In this document: piece by piece, positions 35,987 through 47,105 of the stretch
How the letters are laid out: every line of letters begins with the position of its first letter
Position numbering within the stretch: position 1 is the first letter of the stretch
From: Parus major
Lineage: Eukaryota > Chordata > Aves > Passeriformes > Paridae
Length of the DNA: 64,000 bases
Direction of reading: 5' to 3'
Assembly (NCBI RefSeq): GCF_001522545.3
Contig: NC_031792.1
Span: 2,315,500-2,379,499 of the forward strand
Program-made: the position numbers and the translations under genes
Notes under the pieces: model-generated
What the model saw: only the letters and a program-made list of their open reading frames with translations
What the model was told of the DNA's origin: nothing
Databases searched by the model: none

Positions 35987-36118
35987 CTGGATTTCACCAA
36001 GATGGATCTGACAGCAAGGAGTTCTGGATCCATGCACTGCCTTTCCCTGGCCTTTGGGCATCTCCTCGTTTTCCTGGGGTTTTGTGTGTCAGATTTGAGG
36101 GTGGTGATGAATTTTCAC
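35987..36118. repeat. Dispersed repeat R2, copy B, in the 3' UTR
   Basis: Same order of blocks as 29671-29800 with scattered substitutions. It lies within the inferred mature 3' UTR, so the transcript would carry it. Confidence 0.7.
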
Positions 36119-37246
36119 TGTCCTGCTCGGCTGGGGGTGGTTCAGGCTGTCCCCAGTGTCACCAGGCTGCTCCTGTGAGCTGTGTGAGGAGCACACCCTC
36201 TTCCCGAGTTTGGAGAAGCCAAACTGAGCACCCTGCACTTGCCATGGAGAGCCAGAGCTCTGCCTTTGCTCAGCTCCAGGATCCTCCTGCTCCTCCAAAC
36301 TGAGAGCTTTTCCTTTAGCTGCTGGCAGGAAATCACCTCAGACCCTCATCAGAAAATTCCCAGCTCCTGTTCCTCCCCCAGAAACCTGTGGGGGATGAGC
36401 CCAGAGAGGAGGAGAGGGAGCAGAGGTGATTTTGGAGTGGAAGTTGGAGCCAGGGAGGGTAGGGAGGAATTCCTGTTGTTGTAAGAGCATCCCCACTGCC
36501 AGCACCAGCCAAAGCTCCTGCAGGCTGCCAGGAGCTCCCTGGATTTTTGGGATGTGCCAAGGCCCGTCCTGTTGTGTGGGATTATTGTCAGTATTAACCC
36601 AGCCCTTCACCCTCGTGGATGGGCTCTCCCCTCCTCACCTCAGCCCCACAACCCCCTGGGTTATAAACAAATAATATCCAAAATACATCCAAATTCCCTC
36701 TGAGAAACCCCCCAGCCTGGAATGCTGCCAGGAAGGGAACTGGGCAACAGCCAGTGGAGCCCTTTTTCCTCCTCCCACTCCAAAAACAGGAGCAGTTTCT
36801 GTGACCTCAGTGATCCAGAAGCTTCCCAGAGGCTTCCATGGAAATCATCCCTGAGCTCCAGACAGGAGGGAGCTCAGTCTGGCTTTAGAAGAAGGTTCTG
36901 GAAGAGCAGCAGAGGTGGGGCTTGGGGAGGCCTGGCTGTTTCCTGCTCTTTGCTCATGGTTGAACACAAAATCCTCGGTGGGTCTCCAGAATTCCAAGGT
37001 CTCTGGTGGTTCCTGGTTTCACCTCTGCTGGTTGTGGCAGCAGGGAAAAGCTGGGAGGGCAGCGTGTTTGTGAATTCACGTTTTTGCCTGCTGGAGTGGA
37101 TTTCAGCCTCAAATCCCTTAATTCTGCCTCGGGGTGGCCCCCAGGGTGAGGGGCAGCCGTGTCCCTGGCACTTCCAGGGTGGATAAGGGGAGAATCCTCA
37201 CTCAGTGCGGGGCTGGGGATGGCAGAGGAGCCTCTGGAGGTGCTGG

Positions 37247-37268
37247 CAGGGCAGGGCAGGGCAGGGTG
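37247..37268. repeat. GGCAG pentamer array (G-quadruplex-prone)
   Basis: Four to five GGGCA units in the 3' UTR; four G3 runs with short loops would fit a quadruplex in RNA or DNA. Confidence 0.75.
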
Positions 37269-38387
37269 TGACAGATTCAGGAATGTTGAAGCCCAGCTCG
37301 CCTGACCCCAGTTTTATGGGCTCTGTCCTGGCTGTGCTTTCAGCTCTGGATCATCCTCACAAGCAGGGAGGTGATGTGGGGCAGGGATCCCTTCACCTGG
37401 AGGGACAGGGAGTTCCTTTTTCCTCCCTGGCACATCTGCACCACAGACCTGGGGCTGGAGGAAGGAGCTGGAGCTCAAATGCACTATTCAAGATTCCCAC
37501 CCCTTTTTTCCTCCTTTAAGCCATAAGATTCCCCTTATTTTAAACTGAAATTTTCATTTTAATTTCCCCCTGGTTGGTGCTGGGTTGGGCATTCCCTTAT
37601 CCAAACAGTTCTCTGGAGTTTTTTTTGTCCCAGCTCCTCATCCCAAAATTATTTTTTTTTCCCCCCCCTTCCCCAAATAGAAGAACAAGGATTTCTTGTT
37701 TTGGGAACAAGGCTGGGATTTAAGAACATCTTCTGAGAGGTCATTTCCCTTCTGCTGTCCCATGGATGAGCTGAAAGCTCAGATGGAATTGTTCTGGGAT
37801 GGGAATTCCCTTCTCCTGCAGGAGATTCCTGAGCACCCCTGGTGTGTAGGGATGTCCAAGGATGAGGAGTGCAAAGCTCGGGAGCTCCGAGCTCTCAGAC
37901 AGCACTTGGCCTGTCCCAGTGTTCTAAAACTGGATTTTTGGGTTTATATCTCCCTGCTATTAGATTTCATTCTCCTGTATCCAGTATTTTCCCCCTGTTC
38001 CCCAGAGAAATCCCTGGATTCCCTCCCCTTCCCCAAAGGTGCCAACTGACAAGCAGATGTACTGCAAAAGGGATACTGCAGCCAAAACACTGCTGTTTTA
38101 TTTTGAATTAAGTCTTGTGGAGCTCTCTTCATACTAGAATATTTTTTATTTTCTTTGTACAACATACAATCATGTACTCTTAACAGAGATTTACTTTAAA
38201 GAGAAGAAAAAAAAAAATCTGGAAGTATTCTTAAAAAAAAAAATACACAAAAATCTTTATTAATAATCCTGTATTTTTACTGATCATGTTTGAATGTCTA
38301 AAAAGACTTTATTGTTCTAATTATCCAGATGTATGTTTGTAAAATAGCTCTTTTATGACTTAGCTGATCGGGTTGTATGTTTCTGGA

Positions 38388-38393
38388 ATTAAA
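38388..38393 (+). promoter_or_regulatory. Poly(A) signal ATTAAA, likely main ARHGEF12 3' end
   Basis: ATTAAA lies about 15 bases before an A-rich stretch and a T-rich downstream element around 38429. The upstream sequence is AT-rich and unique, as expected of a conserved UTR end. Cleavage would fall near 38405. Confidence 0.6.
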
Positions 38394-39624
38394 TATTGGT
38401 CACTTAAAAAAAGAAAAAAAAAAGAAATCTGTTTTCAGGACCTGGGAAATAGAAAATTTAAGCGTTTCAAATATCATTAAATAAGCTTAAAGGAAAATGA
38501 GCTTTGTCTGGTGGATTTTTTGGGGTGGTTTGGCTGGAATTTCCTGGAGGGTTCGAAGGACAAACGATGGCAAAGGAAATTTTCCTTGGGGATGATGAAC
38601 TTTTGCAGAGATTGAAGCACCTTGATTGTGTTTTTTTGCTGCTCAGAGTTAATGAATTATTAATTAATGAATTAATTAATTGACAGAGCACCAACTACAG
38701 GAAAAGAAATCCCCCACTTGCTCCAAGCTGAGCTGATCCTTCAGGACATCCCCTGCAGGAACTGAAGCCTTGCTGTGTCCTGCCCTCCTGGGTGCTCCTG
38801 CAGCTGCCAGGTGAGATAAAAAAGGGAATTTTTGCCCTTTTTAAGGAATTTCTGCTTGCCCTGGTCATGGAAATCAATTCAGTGAGCACTGGGGAGGTTC
38901 AGAGGAGCTGCCACAGGCTCAGCAGACAATTCAGCCTCAGCAGGCAGTTCTGCTTTCAACCCCAAATCCTTCTTTGGGTTCTTTGTCTTTTTAAATCCAA
39001 CCAGAACCATTATTCAGTTAAATTAATTAATTAATCCTGTTAATTTATTGTTATTTTTAAAGGAATTTTTTTTGAAGGTTGGGAACTGTTGCTGTTCAGC
39101 CTTTCCATGTGATAATTCACCTCAGCACCTTGCAAATATTGACTTGCATCCCCATTTTTCTGCTGGATCTTTTTCCCTCCGCTGGGATGGACCCAGAAAT
39201 GTAAAAGAGAAGTGAAATTAAACCTTGGCTGTTGAGGGAACCTGTGAATTTTTGAACAGGGAACATCTGTGCTGAAAGTTTGGTGATTTCTGATTCTCCC
39301 TGAATCCCTGGCATTCATGACATTCCTGTCTTTAACTTCCCTGGAAGGTGATGATTCCTGACAGACAAGCTGGCAAAAATAAATGAATTAACAACAGCAA
39401 AACAGAAAACAAATCAGGTTTATTCCTGAAAACTTGAATGTTTTTCCTTTTATTTTCTTTTTCTCCTTCCCTGTCTGCATTATGTACGTGAAGCTCCTTG
39501 AGAGATTTTTTTATTACTTTATTATAATTGGTAATCTGAGCTCTATTACACTTTCCTAATGATGCTCTTCGTGTTTTGCCTATTTAAATGTTATTTTATA
39601 TATTCCCTTTACTGCCTTGCTGTA

Positions 39625-39630
39625 AATAAA
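39625..39630 (+). promoter_or_regulatory. Poly(A) signal AATAAA, possible distal ARHGEF12 3' end
   Basis: A canonical hexamer at the end of an AT-rich, repeat-free block (39360-39640). Use of this site would extend the UTR to about 4.97 kb. Sequence alone cannot rank it against 38388. Confidence 0.4.
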
Positions 39631-39865
39631 TGATTCAAAATCTCAGCAGCTCAGAGAAATCCGAGCTCTGTGGCTCCTGCCCTGGAATCCCAGCTGGGGA
39701 TGAGGGAGAGCTGTGCTGCAGTTTTGGGCTTGTTTCACATCCACAGTCCTGGAATTCATCTCTCCACAGGCAGGGAAGATGTGAGGGGGGTTCCAAGGAG
39801 TCATTGCAGGTGGGTTTGGGGTCATTCTGGATCTTTTTGGGGTCATTTTGAGTCATTTTTGGGTT

Positions 39866-39910
39866 ATAGAAGCTTTAAGGTCCCTTCCAGCCCAAACCAT
39901 TCCATGATTC
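39866..39910 (+). mobile_element. CR1 3'-terminal fragment
   Basis: TTTAAGGTCCCTTCCAGCCC followed by AAACCATTCCATGATTC, the last 45 bp of a CR1 tail. Confidence 0.7.
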
Positions 39911-40589
39911 CAGGGATTTCTGAGCAATTAGGGTGGCATTCTATCCATCCACCTCCCTAAATGACAAAACCCAACTGTTTAATCCATTTGTTCTCTCCTT
40001 GCAAAGATCCCCTTGATATTTGCTGAAAAATATCCATAATTTCCTTTTTTTTTTTTTTTTTGTCAACTCCTCAATGGATTTTAGGTTGTTTTTGTTCTTT
40101 CAAAATATTGATGGGAGCTTGGTGTAGAATGGAAATTGTCCAGCCCCTGGCAGGAGTTCTTTGCCAGTTGGGCTGAGCATTTTGGGGGGAAATCATCATT
40201 TGTTTCCCATCAGAGCCAGGCCCAGCACTCCCAGAATGAAAAATAAAATAAAATAAAAAAAAAAACTTGGATGTATTTCCTTCAAATTGTCATCCAAAAC
40301 TGAGCTGGGAAAGAGCCTGGGGTTAACACCAAGCATATGCCTGGGTTAAAATGTTGATTTAACAAATCTTCCAAAATTTTTAGGCACCTGTTACTAAAAA
40401 AAGGAGGCTCAGGGGAGTTTTTGAAGGAGCCAAAAATTTTGATCCCGCTCTCAGCTCCACCCTGGTGAGGTCAGGCAGGGAGAGGGGAGCAGGAAAATAA
40501 AGCTGTGAGGGATTTCAGAGCCTTTCTGCAGAGCTGCAGGTTCACCGATTTCATCACTTCCCGGAAAATAATCCCGGGAAAAGGAGGTG

Positions 40590-40840
40590 GGGAATGAGAG
40601 GAAATGGCCCTGAGTTGTTCCAGGTGAGATTTAGGTTGGATGTTTCTGGTATTTCTCCATGGAAAGGGTGCTCAGGCACTGGAACAGGGCAGTGGTGGAG
40701 TCAGCATCCCTGGGAATGTCCAAAAAGCTGTGGGTGTGGCACTGGAGGCCGTGCCTTGGTGGTGACATTGTGGATGATGGGTTGATATTATAATTTAAAG
40801 ATCTTAAAGGGCTTTCCCAGCCTTAAAAACTCCAGGATTC
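40590..40840 (+). mobile_element. CR1 LINE 3'-end fragment
   Basis: GAGAGGAAATGGCCCTGAGT, the TTAGGTTGGAT segment, GTGCTCAGGCACTGGAACAG and a decayed end. About 250 bp. Confidence 0.8.
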
Positions 40841-42596
40841 CCAGTGCATTCCTTGCTTGAACCCTCCTGCATGTCTCCATATCCCAAACCAAAAATCCAC
40901 CAGCATTTCCTTCAGTCAGGAAGCTGAATTTTTATTTTTTTTCCCCTTCTTCCTCAGCAGCTGGGAGTTTACAGCTGCAAATCATCAAGTTGGGCTTTTG
41001 GCAGAATAAAACCCCCAAAATATCCCAGCCTCTTCCTTTCTTGCAGCAGTTTGCTTGTTTCCAGATGTCTGCAGTTTATTCAGCGTGGAGCATCTCCCCT
41101 GATCAATATTTTAACCTTCTTGTTGATATTTACTCAGTGCTGCTGAATAAACTCCGTGGAGTGGAGCTCCGGAGTGAATCTGCATTTCTCTCAGCTCTCC
41201 GGAGCTCTGGCAATAATTCACATTATCCGGGGTTATTGTTGTGCTGGGGTATTAACAAGCACATCTCCCTTCCTTCTGTCTCTCCAGAATTCAATTCAGA
41301 GCCCACTTCTGGTGCTGAAACAACTTCTCAGCTCTGAATTAGCACAGAGAGGAGAGAGCTTTGTGCTTTTCCTTTGTCAGCTCGCTTTGAAAAAACCCTT
41401 TTCTCTCGAGTTTTACAAAGATGGGTTTGATGCAACCCAGCTGCTTGGGCCTTGTGATGAGGGGGAGATTAAACCCTTCTTGGTGGCATTTTAAAATCCT
41501 TCTACCATCTTTCAGAACTCTGAAGTTTAATCCCATTTCTCTGGCAGTTCTGCTGTTTGCACTTCCCCACAAAAATTCCACGCCAGAACTGCCCCACGTT
41601 CCCCTGTGCCTGCCCTTGACCTGTTCTTTCACCTCCAAATACTGATTTTTTTTTAATTGTTTGGGTTTTTTGGGAACTTCTCTCCTGGATTAAACGGGCT
41701 CAGTACATTTCAGAAGCCCCCCTGAGTGATCCATCACCATCATTTTGGGGCGTGCATGCAGCAGAAGTCAAATAACCTCGATTGCAGCTTCTATTGAACT
41801 CATCTTTTCTCCTCTGCAATTTCTTTATTGTGCCATAACAAAGCTGCCCCTGTCACTGCCGAGCTCTGCCTCATCCGTCTCCCTCTGTGAGATGGGAGCT
41901 GAGAGAAATTGCTCTGGTGAGGCTGGACTGGATCAGTCCGCCTCAGAAATGGGGAAAAACTCTTCCCAAAGTTGTTTTTTCCTGCTGAAAATGCTGTGAG
42001 AGCCCCCCAGGCACGGCCACAGGGAGCTCAGGGCTCCTCCAGGAGCAGGGAATGGTTCCAGTCTTGGCTTCTCCTTCTCAGCAAGCCCAGTTCTCTGATT
42101 TAGGCACAAATTCCTGCCCCAAAATCCACGTCAGCAGCGTGGTCTCTGCTCCAGCTGCTCCTCCAGGGCCCTGTGCTTGGAATTTCCTTAAAAAACTCGG
42201 GGTTTGGGCTCTCAGCAGATCCAAATCTCCCTGTTCAGCTGCTCATTCCCCTAGAACCGAGTCTTCCCTTCCTTTCCTAACTCTCCATGGAATTCTGAGC
42301 TGGGAAATGTGCACTGTGCTGGTGGGAGCAGTCAGACCTGGAGTTCTGCAGCTCCCTGGGAGATGCAGGGGTAAAAGGAGGCTCTGCACCTCTGACCTCT
42401 CTTTGCCCAGAAAAGGAAGGTTTTATAAACCAGTGGAGATTCAAAGGCAGGTGAATTTGCCCCAAAAACCACAGCCAGGGTTGGAATTCCCTGCACCTGT
42501 TGTAAAAATGAGAGGTCTCCTCCCGAGTCCTTGGCCCAACCTGCCCATGACTCATTTCGTTTTTCCTCCCTTTCTTTAATCATTCCTCACTTGAAA

Positions 42597-42626
42597 GTCT
42601 CTTCATCTTTTGTCTCTTCATCTTTT
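42597..42626. repeat. 15-bp tandem duplication
   Basis: GTCTCTTCATCTTTT occurs twice without interruption. Confidence 0.95.
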
Positions 42627-43961
42627 GTTTTCCCCACATTTCAAAGAGAGGTTGGGCTTTGGTTGGATGTTTTTTTTCCCTGCCTCACTTAAATGACTGC
42701 TTTCCTTTCTCTTTGGGGTGTGAATGGAATGCACAGAGGAGAAAACATCCTTTGATGGCACTAATTACGAGAAGGAGAATCAAAAAAAGAGAGTAAGGAA
42801 AGGTGTGATAGGCTGGAAATGATCAGTCCAATATTTCTGATTGTCTGAGGGGATGGATCCTGTGACAGCTGAAATGTTCTGTGACCTCCCTGAGATCCTG
42901 GCACTGCTCCCACCCTCTGTTCCCCATCCCTAAAGTGGCAAATACCCCCCAAAATCCTTAAATATTGCACCTTCTTTACGTGCTCTGATCTCCCAGGGTT
43001 CTCTCACTGCGTGTGCAGCACCTGAGAGGGGGTGGGATCCATTTTTTGGAAGTTTAGGCACTAAAATCCCCAATCCCACGTGTGTTTCTGGGATTAGATG
43101 GCAGTTCAAGGCTTCCCAAATGGGGAACCAGGGTGTGGAGCAGCCTCCTCAGCTGGGACCAGGAATATCCTCCCAAATCCTGCATCAGGATTTGGCAGAT
43201 GCCACTCCTGTCTCTCCAGCTCATTGAAATTCACACACATTTTCCTTTTTGCATGGAAAAGGAGGCAAACAAACTGTTCCACAAAATGTTCCTTATTTAT
43301 CTAACTCATCCTACCAACTTCTTGGAGCTATCTAAATATATTTTTATAATTAGCTGGGCTTTTTTATATAACTACCACAGGATACTTGCTCCTCTCACTG
43401 CTTCCTTCAGAGCAACTCTTATCTATAAAATTATCTCATTTGGACGTCGTCTATTACCAATAAAAACTTGTTATAAACCTGGGTGAAAAAACTCGCGCCC
43501 ATAATAGATTTATTCTTTGTGTCTCAGTCAAACCTTGACTTTCAGTGCCTTTTATCCCCTGAAATTTCTCAGCTCTGCCTGAATTTGACTCTTTTATTTT
43601 TTTTCTTTTTTTGCAGTGGGCCTGTTATTTACTGTTCTGCTGAAATACAGCCACCTATGAAGATAAATGTAGCAGTTTTTTGAAATGATTCACTGCTCAC
43701 CTCCACGTCAGTTTGAGATCAGAGCCCCTCTCTGTGCAGCTGAGAGGGAAAAGGGAATTTAATTGCTTGGATAAACAACCTGCTCTGAGGGAGGCAGTGG
43801 GCACTGCTGGGGGCTCTTTGTCCCAGATGCTGGGAGCAGGAGATGTGGGAATATTCCCAGAACAAACATCCTGGAGTTTGGGGAAATTGATGTGGATTCA
43901 TCCACGTGCAGCACCGCAGGATCAGCTGCACCCTCCTGGCAAATCTGGGGAAAGGGTTTTG

Positions 43962-44255
43962 GGGCTGCATTGAGGGACCAAAAAGTGTTTGGGGCTGGAT
44001 TTAGACCCTGAAGTGTATTTGGGCCTGGATTAAGCTCCCAAATCATGTTTGGATCTGAACTGGGGCCTCAAAATGTGTTTGTGACTGAATGGAGACCCTA
44101 TGAAGTGTTTGGGTCTGGATTGAAGTCCTGGGTCTGGATTGAGATCCATGAAGTGTTTGGTTCTTAACTGAGACCTCAAAGTGTATTTAGGTCTGGATTG
44201 TGACCCCAAAACAGGTTTGGGTCTGGATTGAGACCCCAAAAAGTGTTTGGCTCTG
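43962..44255. repeat. Degenerate minisatellite, about 32-bp unit
   Basis: Repeating GTGTTTGGGTCTGGATTGAG and ACCCCAAAA-like units, roughly nine copies with many substitutions and length changes. The apparent reading frames through it are artefacts of the repeat. Confidence 0.9.
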
Positions 44256-46164
44256 CACTGAGCTGGACCTGCACTGGTACCGTGGATTTGTGCTGCTCTT
44301 TGGGACAATCAGCTCCATTTCCAAGCCCTGCTGCTCTCCCCCTGTGCCTTGGTGACCTCAGGGAACATCCTGGCAGCGATTCCCTGGGAAAGGAGCATCC
44401 AGGGCTGGCTGGTGGGGACCAGTGCCCTGCCCTGAGCATCCCCCAGGGCTTTTGGAAGCCTCAGCATCTCCTCGGTGTCTGTGTGTGTGCCCTGAGCGTG
44501 AGTGGGATCCACCCCCTCCGTAACACTTGGATTTGCAGCCTCACATCAACAACAGCTCCTTCCCCAAACAGGATTTTCTAGGTCATCAAACCCTCCAGCT
44601 TTGGCAGGGAACTGTGTCACATCACCTCATTCATAAAATGACCAAACTCTATTTTAAACCTCGCTGGGTGCCTTCCCTCCCCCTCCTCTCCCCCGTAACA
44701 CTTCCCAGCAGCAGGCACTTTGGAAACCTCGCTCTCGTGGTTAGAATCCTGGAGTTTTTTCCCCCCAAACCAAACCAGGTTTCTTTGCAGGCAGTTTCTG
44801 GAGCTGTCTCCTCTGGATTCCTGTTTTCAGCTCACCCTGTTGGCTGCCAGGCTGCTTTAACTTGTGATCCTGCTCTGATTTATGCCATGCCATGGAGATT
44901 TTGGAGAAATGTTGGTTTTCCTGGTCTTGAGTTGCCTTCTAAGTGTACAACAGCAGGGCTGAGGCTCCAATAATTGCATGAAGGACTCAGGCCACGGCAG
45001 AAATGGATCTGAACCATGCAAAAAATATCTAAAAGAGAGCAGGGTGCTGGCACAAGGCAGGAACCATGGCGAGGATGCAGAATCCACCTGGGTCAAGGTG
45101 GATGGGGAGCCCTGGCTGGCCCTGGAGTGGTCAGAGCTGAGGTGAGAGATGGGATCTGTCCATCTCCCACTCCTGGAGCTGGCACAGAGGCTGCTCTGGG
45201 TCCAGGAGAACCCCCAGCTCTGCTCACCCAGGCAGGGCTGAACCTGGACCTGCAGGGCCACAGTCATTAATTAGAAGCAGATGCAGCCCAGATGAGGAAA
45301 ATGCTCATCAATTCCAGGAATAATAAATGCTGGGAATGGGCTGCTGGGCAGGGACACTGGGACAAAGGCCCAGGGCTCTGTCACAAAGCCACTGACTTGT
45401 AGCTGTTGTCCTGAGGGAAATGATGTATAAAAGGGATGAGCTCAAACACCCCATGCCTGTTACCTGTGTATCTCATGAGTAATTTGTCTCTGAGGCAGAG
45501 GCGTTTTATTTTTCTCCTCTGAAGCTGATTCTTTTCCTCCAGCTTATTTCTTCTCAGCAGGAGGGGAAGATGAATTTCTGTCAAATAATAGTTCATTGCT
45601 CTTAATGCAAGAGTCCAATTAATTGATGGTTTAAAAGCTTTGCTTTCCTCGCCATTACAAACAAACAGGAGCAGGAGGACAGGACTGCAGCACTGCAGGC
45701 AAGGCTGGAGCATCTCGGGGATCAGGATCCTGCCTGACATTTCCCAGGCTCACACCATGGGATGGCTCTGTCCCACTCCTGCTTCCAGGGCTGGATGATG
45801 CCTTTTCCCAGCCTGTGTTGCTGCTCAGGGCACCAGGAGGAGGTTAACCTTGAATATGAAGATTTTAGCAGCTGGGAGCAAAATTTTCTCACCCTGTGTC
45901 CTTCTCAGGGAGGGGAGAAGGAGATGGAGACTCGGGGTGCTGCCAGGGAATCCCAAAACAGTTGAGGATTTGGGATGTGTTTTTTGGGTTTGGGAAAGCT
46001 GAGCAAGCACAGCTTTCCCAAACCCAACTGTGCCAATCAGGGGTGTTTAATCTGGGCTTTGGAAAGCTGGTCGCTCTTGGAGCTCTAGTTCCAGTGGCAC
46101 ACTGGTCATTGCCCTCCCTCCTCGGTCCCCTCCATCCCAGATTCCTGTGCTCCCTCCATCCTTA

Positions 46165-46370
46165 GAACCATCAAACCATGGAATGGGCTGAGCTGGAAGG
46201 GGCCCACCAGGATCATCCAGTGCAGCTCCTGGCCCTGCACAGACACTCCTAAATCCCACCCTGGGCATCCCTGGCAGCCTCGGGCCATTCCCATTCCCTG
46301 GGGAGCCTGGGCAGTGCCAGCACTCACTGGGGGAAGAACCTTTCCCCGAGATCCATCCCAAACCTTACAG
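46165..46370 (-). mobile_element. CR1 LINE fragment, reverse orientation
   Basis: GGAATGGGCTGAGCTGGAAG, CCACCAGGATCATCCAGTGC, then CTGGGGGAAGAACCTTTCCC: a different CR1 subfamily from the copy at 17610. It directly adjoins the minisatellite. Confidence 0.75.
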
Positions 46371-46384
46371 CTTCGTGCCCTGTC

Positions 46385-46680
46385 CTCTCTGCATCCCTCC
46401 ATCCTTCGTGTCCTGTTTTTCCTGCACCCCTCCATCCTGCCTGGTCCTCTTTCCATCCTTAGCCTCCTGCTCTCCCTGCATCCCCTGATCCATTCCACTC
46501 CCCTGCTCTCCCTGCATCCCTCTATCCATCCCTGTGCCCCATTCTCCATCCCTCCTTGTCCCCTGCTCTCACCGCATCCCTCCATCCCTCCCGGTGCCCC
46601 TGCTCTCCCCGCATCCCTCCATCCCTCCCGGTGCCCCTGCTCTCCCCGCATCCCTCCATCGCTCTCTGTCCCGCACCCCC
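46385..46680. repeat. Pyrimidine-rich minisatellite, 37-bp unit
   Basis: Units begin CTGCTCTC at 46563, 46600 and 46637, exactly 37 bp apart, each with GCATCCCTCCATC. Upstream copies to 46385 are increasingly degenerate. The strand is almost all C and T and abuts the CpG island. Confidence 0.9.
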
Positions 46681-46689
46681 GCTCTCTCC

Positions 46690-46817
46690 ATCCCGGCCCT
46701 GCCCGCGGGGGGGCCCCTCCGCCGCCCGCCCCCTGCAGTTTCCCCGCCCGCCGCCGGGGACCCGCGGCCGCCGGAGCCGGAGCGGGGCCGGAGCTCCGCG
46801 GGCAGAGCCCAGCCCAG
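46690..46817 (+). other. Candidate noncoding first exon A (donor at 46818)
   Basis: GC-rich sequence ending in AGCCCAG followed by GTAGGAG, a good splice donor. The start is unknown. Would fit a 5' UTR exon of the downstream gene. Confidence 0.35.
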
Positions 46818-46837
46818 GTAGGAGCCGCGGGCATCCA

Positions 46838-46887
46838 TGGGGGGATGCGGGGTGCAGGGGGGGATGGCGGCTGGGGCGGGGGGCGGG
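46838..46887. promoter_or_regulatory. G-quadruplex-prone tract
   Basis: At least six runs of four or more G separated by 1-6 bases, just after the candidate donor at 46818. Known to be common near CpG-island promoters. Confidence 0.6.
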
Positions 46888-47040
46888 CACGGCTCCCCCG
46901 GGACCCCCGCGGGATGCTCGGCACAGCCGCCGAGCTCTGCTGCGGAGCCGCGGGGCCGGGAGCGCTCGGAGCCGCAGCCACCGCCGCTCGCTGGCTGCCG
47001 GCGGCTGGCGGTGCCCCTGGCTGGCACTCAGTCCCCCCCT

Positions 47041-47105
47041 CCCCGGCCACATCCAGCCTTTCCCGGTCACATCCAGCCTTCCCCGGTCACATCCAGCCCT
47101 CCCCG
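47041..47105. repeat. 20-bp tandem repeat, three copies
   Basis: CCCCGGYCACATCCAGCCTT repeated with one or two changes inside the CpG island. Confidence 0.92.

Larger units (their letters stand above)
34684..38410 (+). other. ARHGEF12: ARHGEF12 3' untranslated region
   Basis: AT-rich unique sequence follows the stop. It contains several homopolymer A and T runs (34917-34931, 34972-34981, 35072-35092), ATTTA motifs near 35015, a GGCAG pentamer array near 37247-37268, and a copy of a dispersed repeat at 35987-36118. The blocks 34860-35080 and 38050-38400 look like typical conserved UTR. The end is set by the signal at 38388, but a second signal at 39625 would make the UTR about 5 kb, also within the range expected for this gene. 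Confidence 0.75.
39640..46380. other. Region between ARHGEF12 and the CpG island, no gene recognised
   Basis: Open frames here are short and give no recognisable protein. The stretch holds CR1 tails (39866, 40590, 46165), a 22-bp GGGGTCATTYTG repeat near 39815-39860, the 32-bp minisatellite at 43962, and unique blocks that may be conserved noncoding DNA (41085-41420, 41740-41900, 45380-45640). Confidence 0.7.

Noticed and set aside
46106..47050. 314-codon open frame on the minus strand, and a 288-codon one on the plus strand at 46314-47180
   Set aside because: Both run through the 37-bp minisatellite and CpG-rich DNA where stops are rare; the peptides are repetitive and GC-driven with no recognisable domain.
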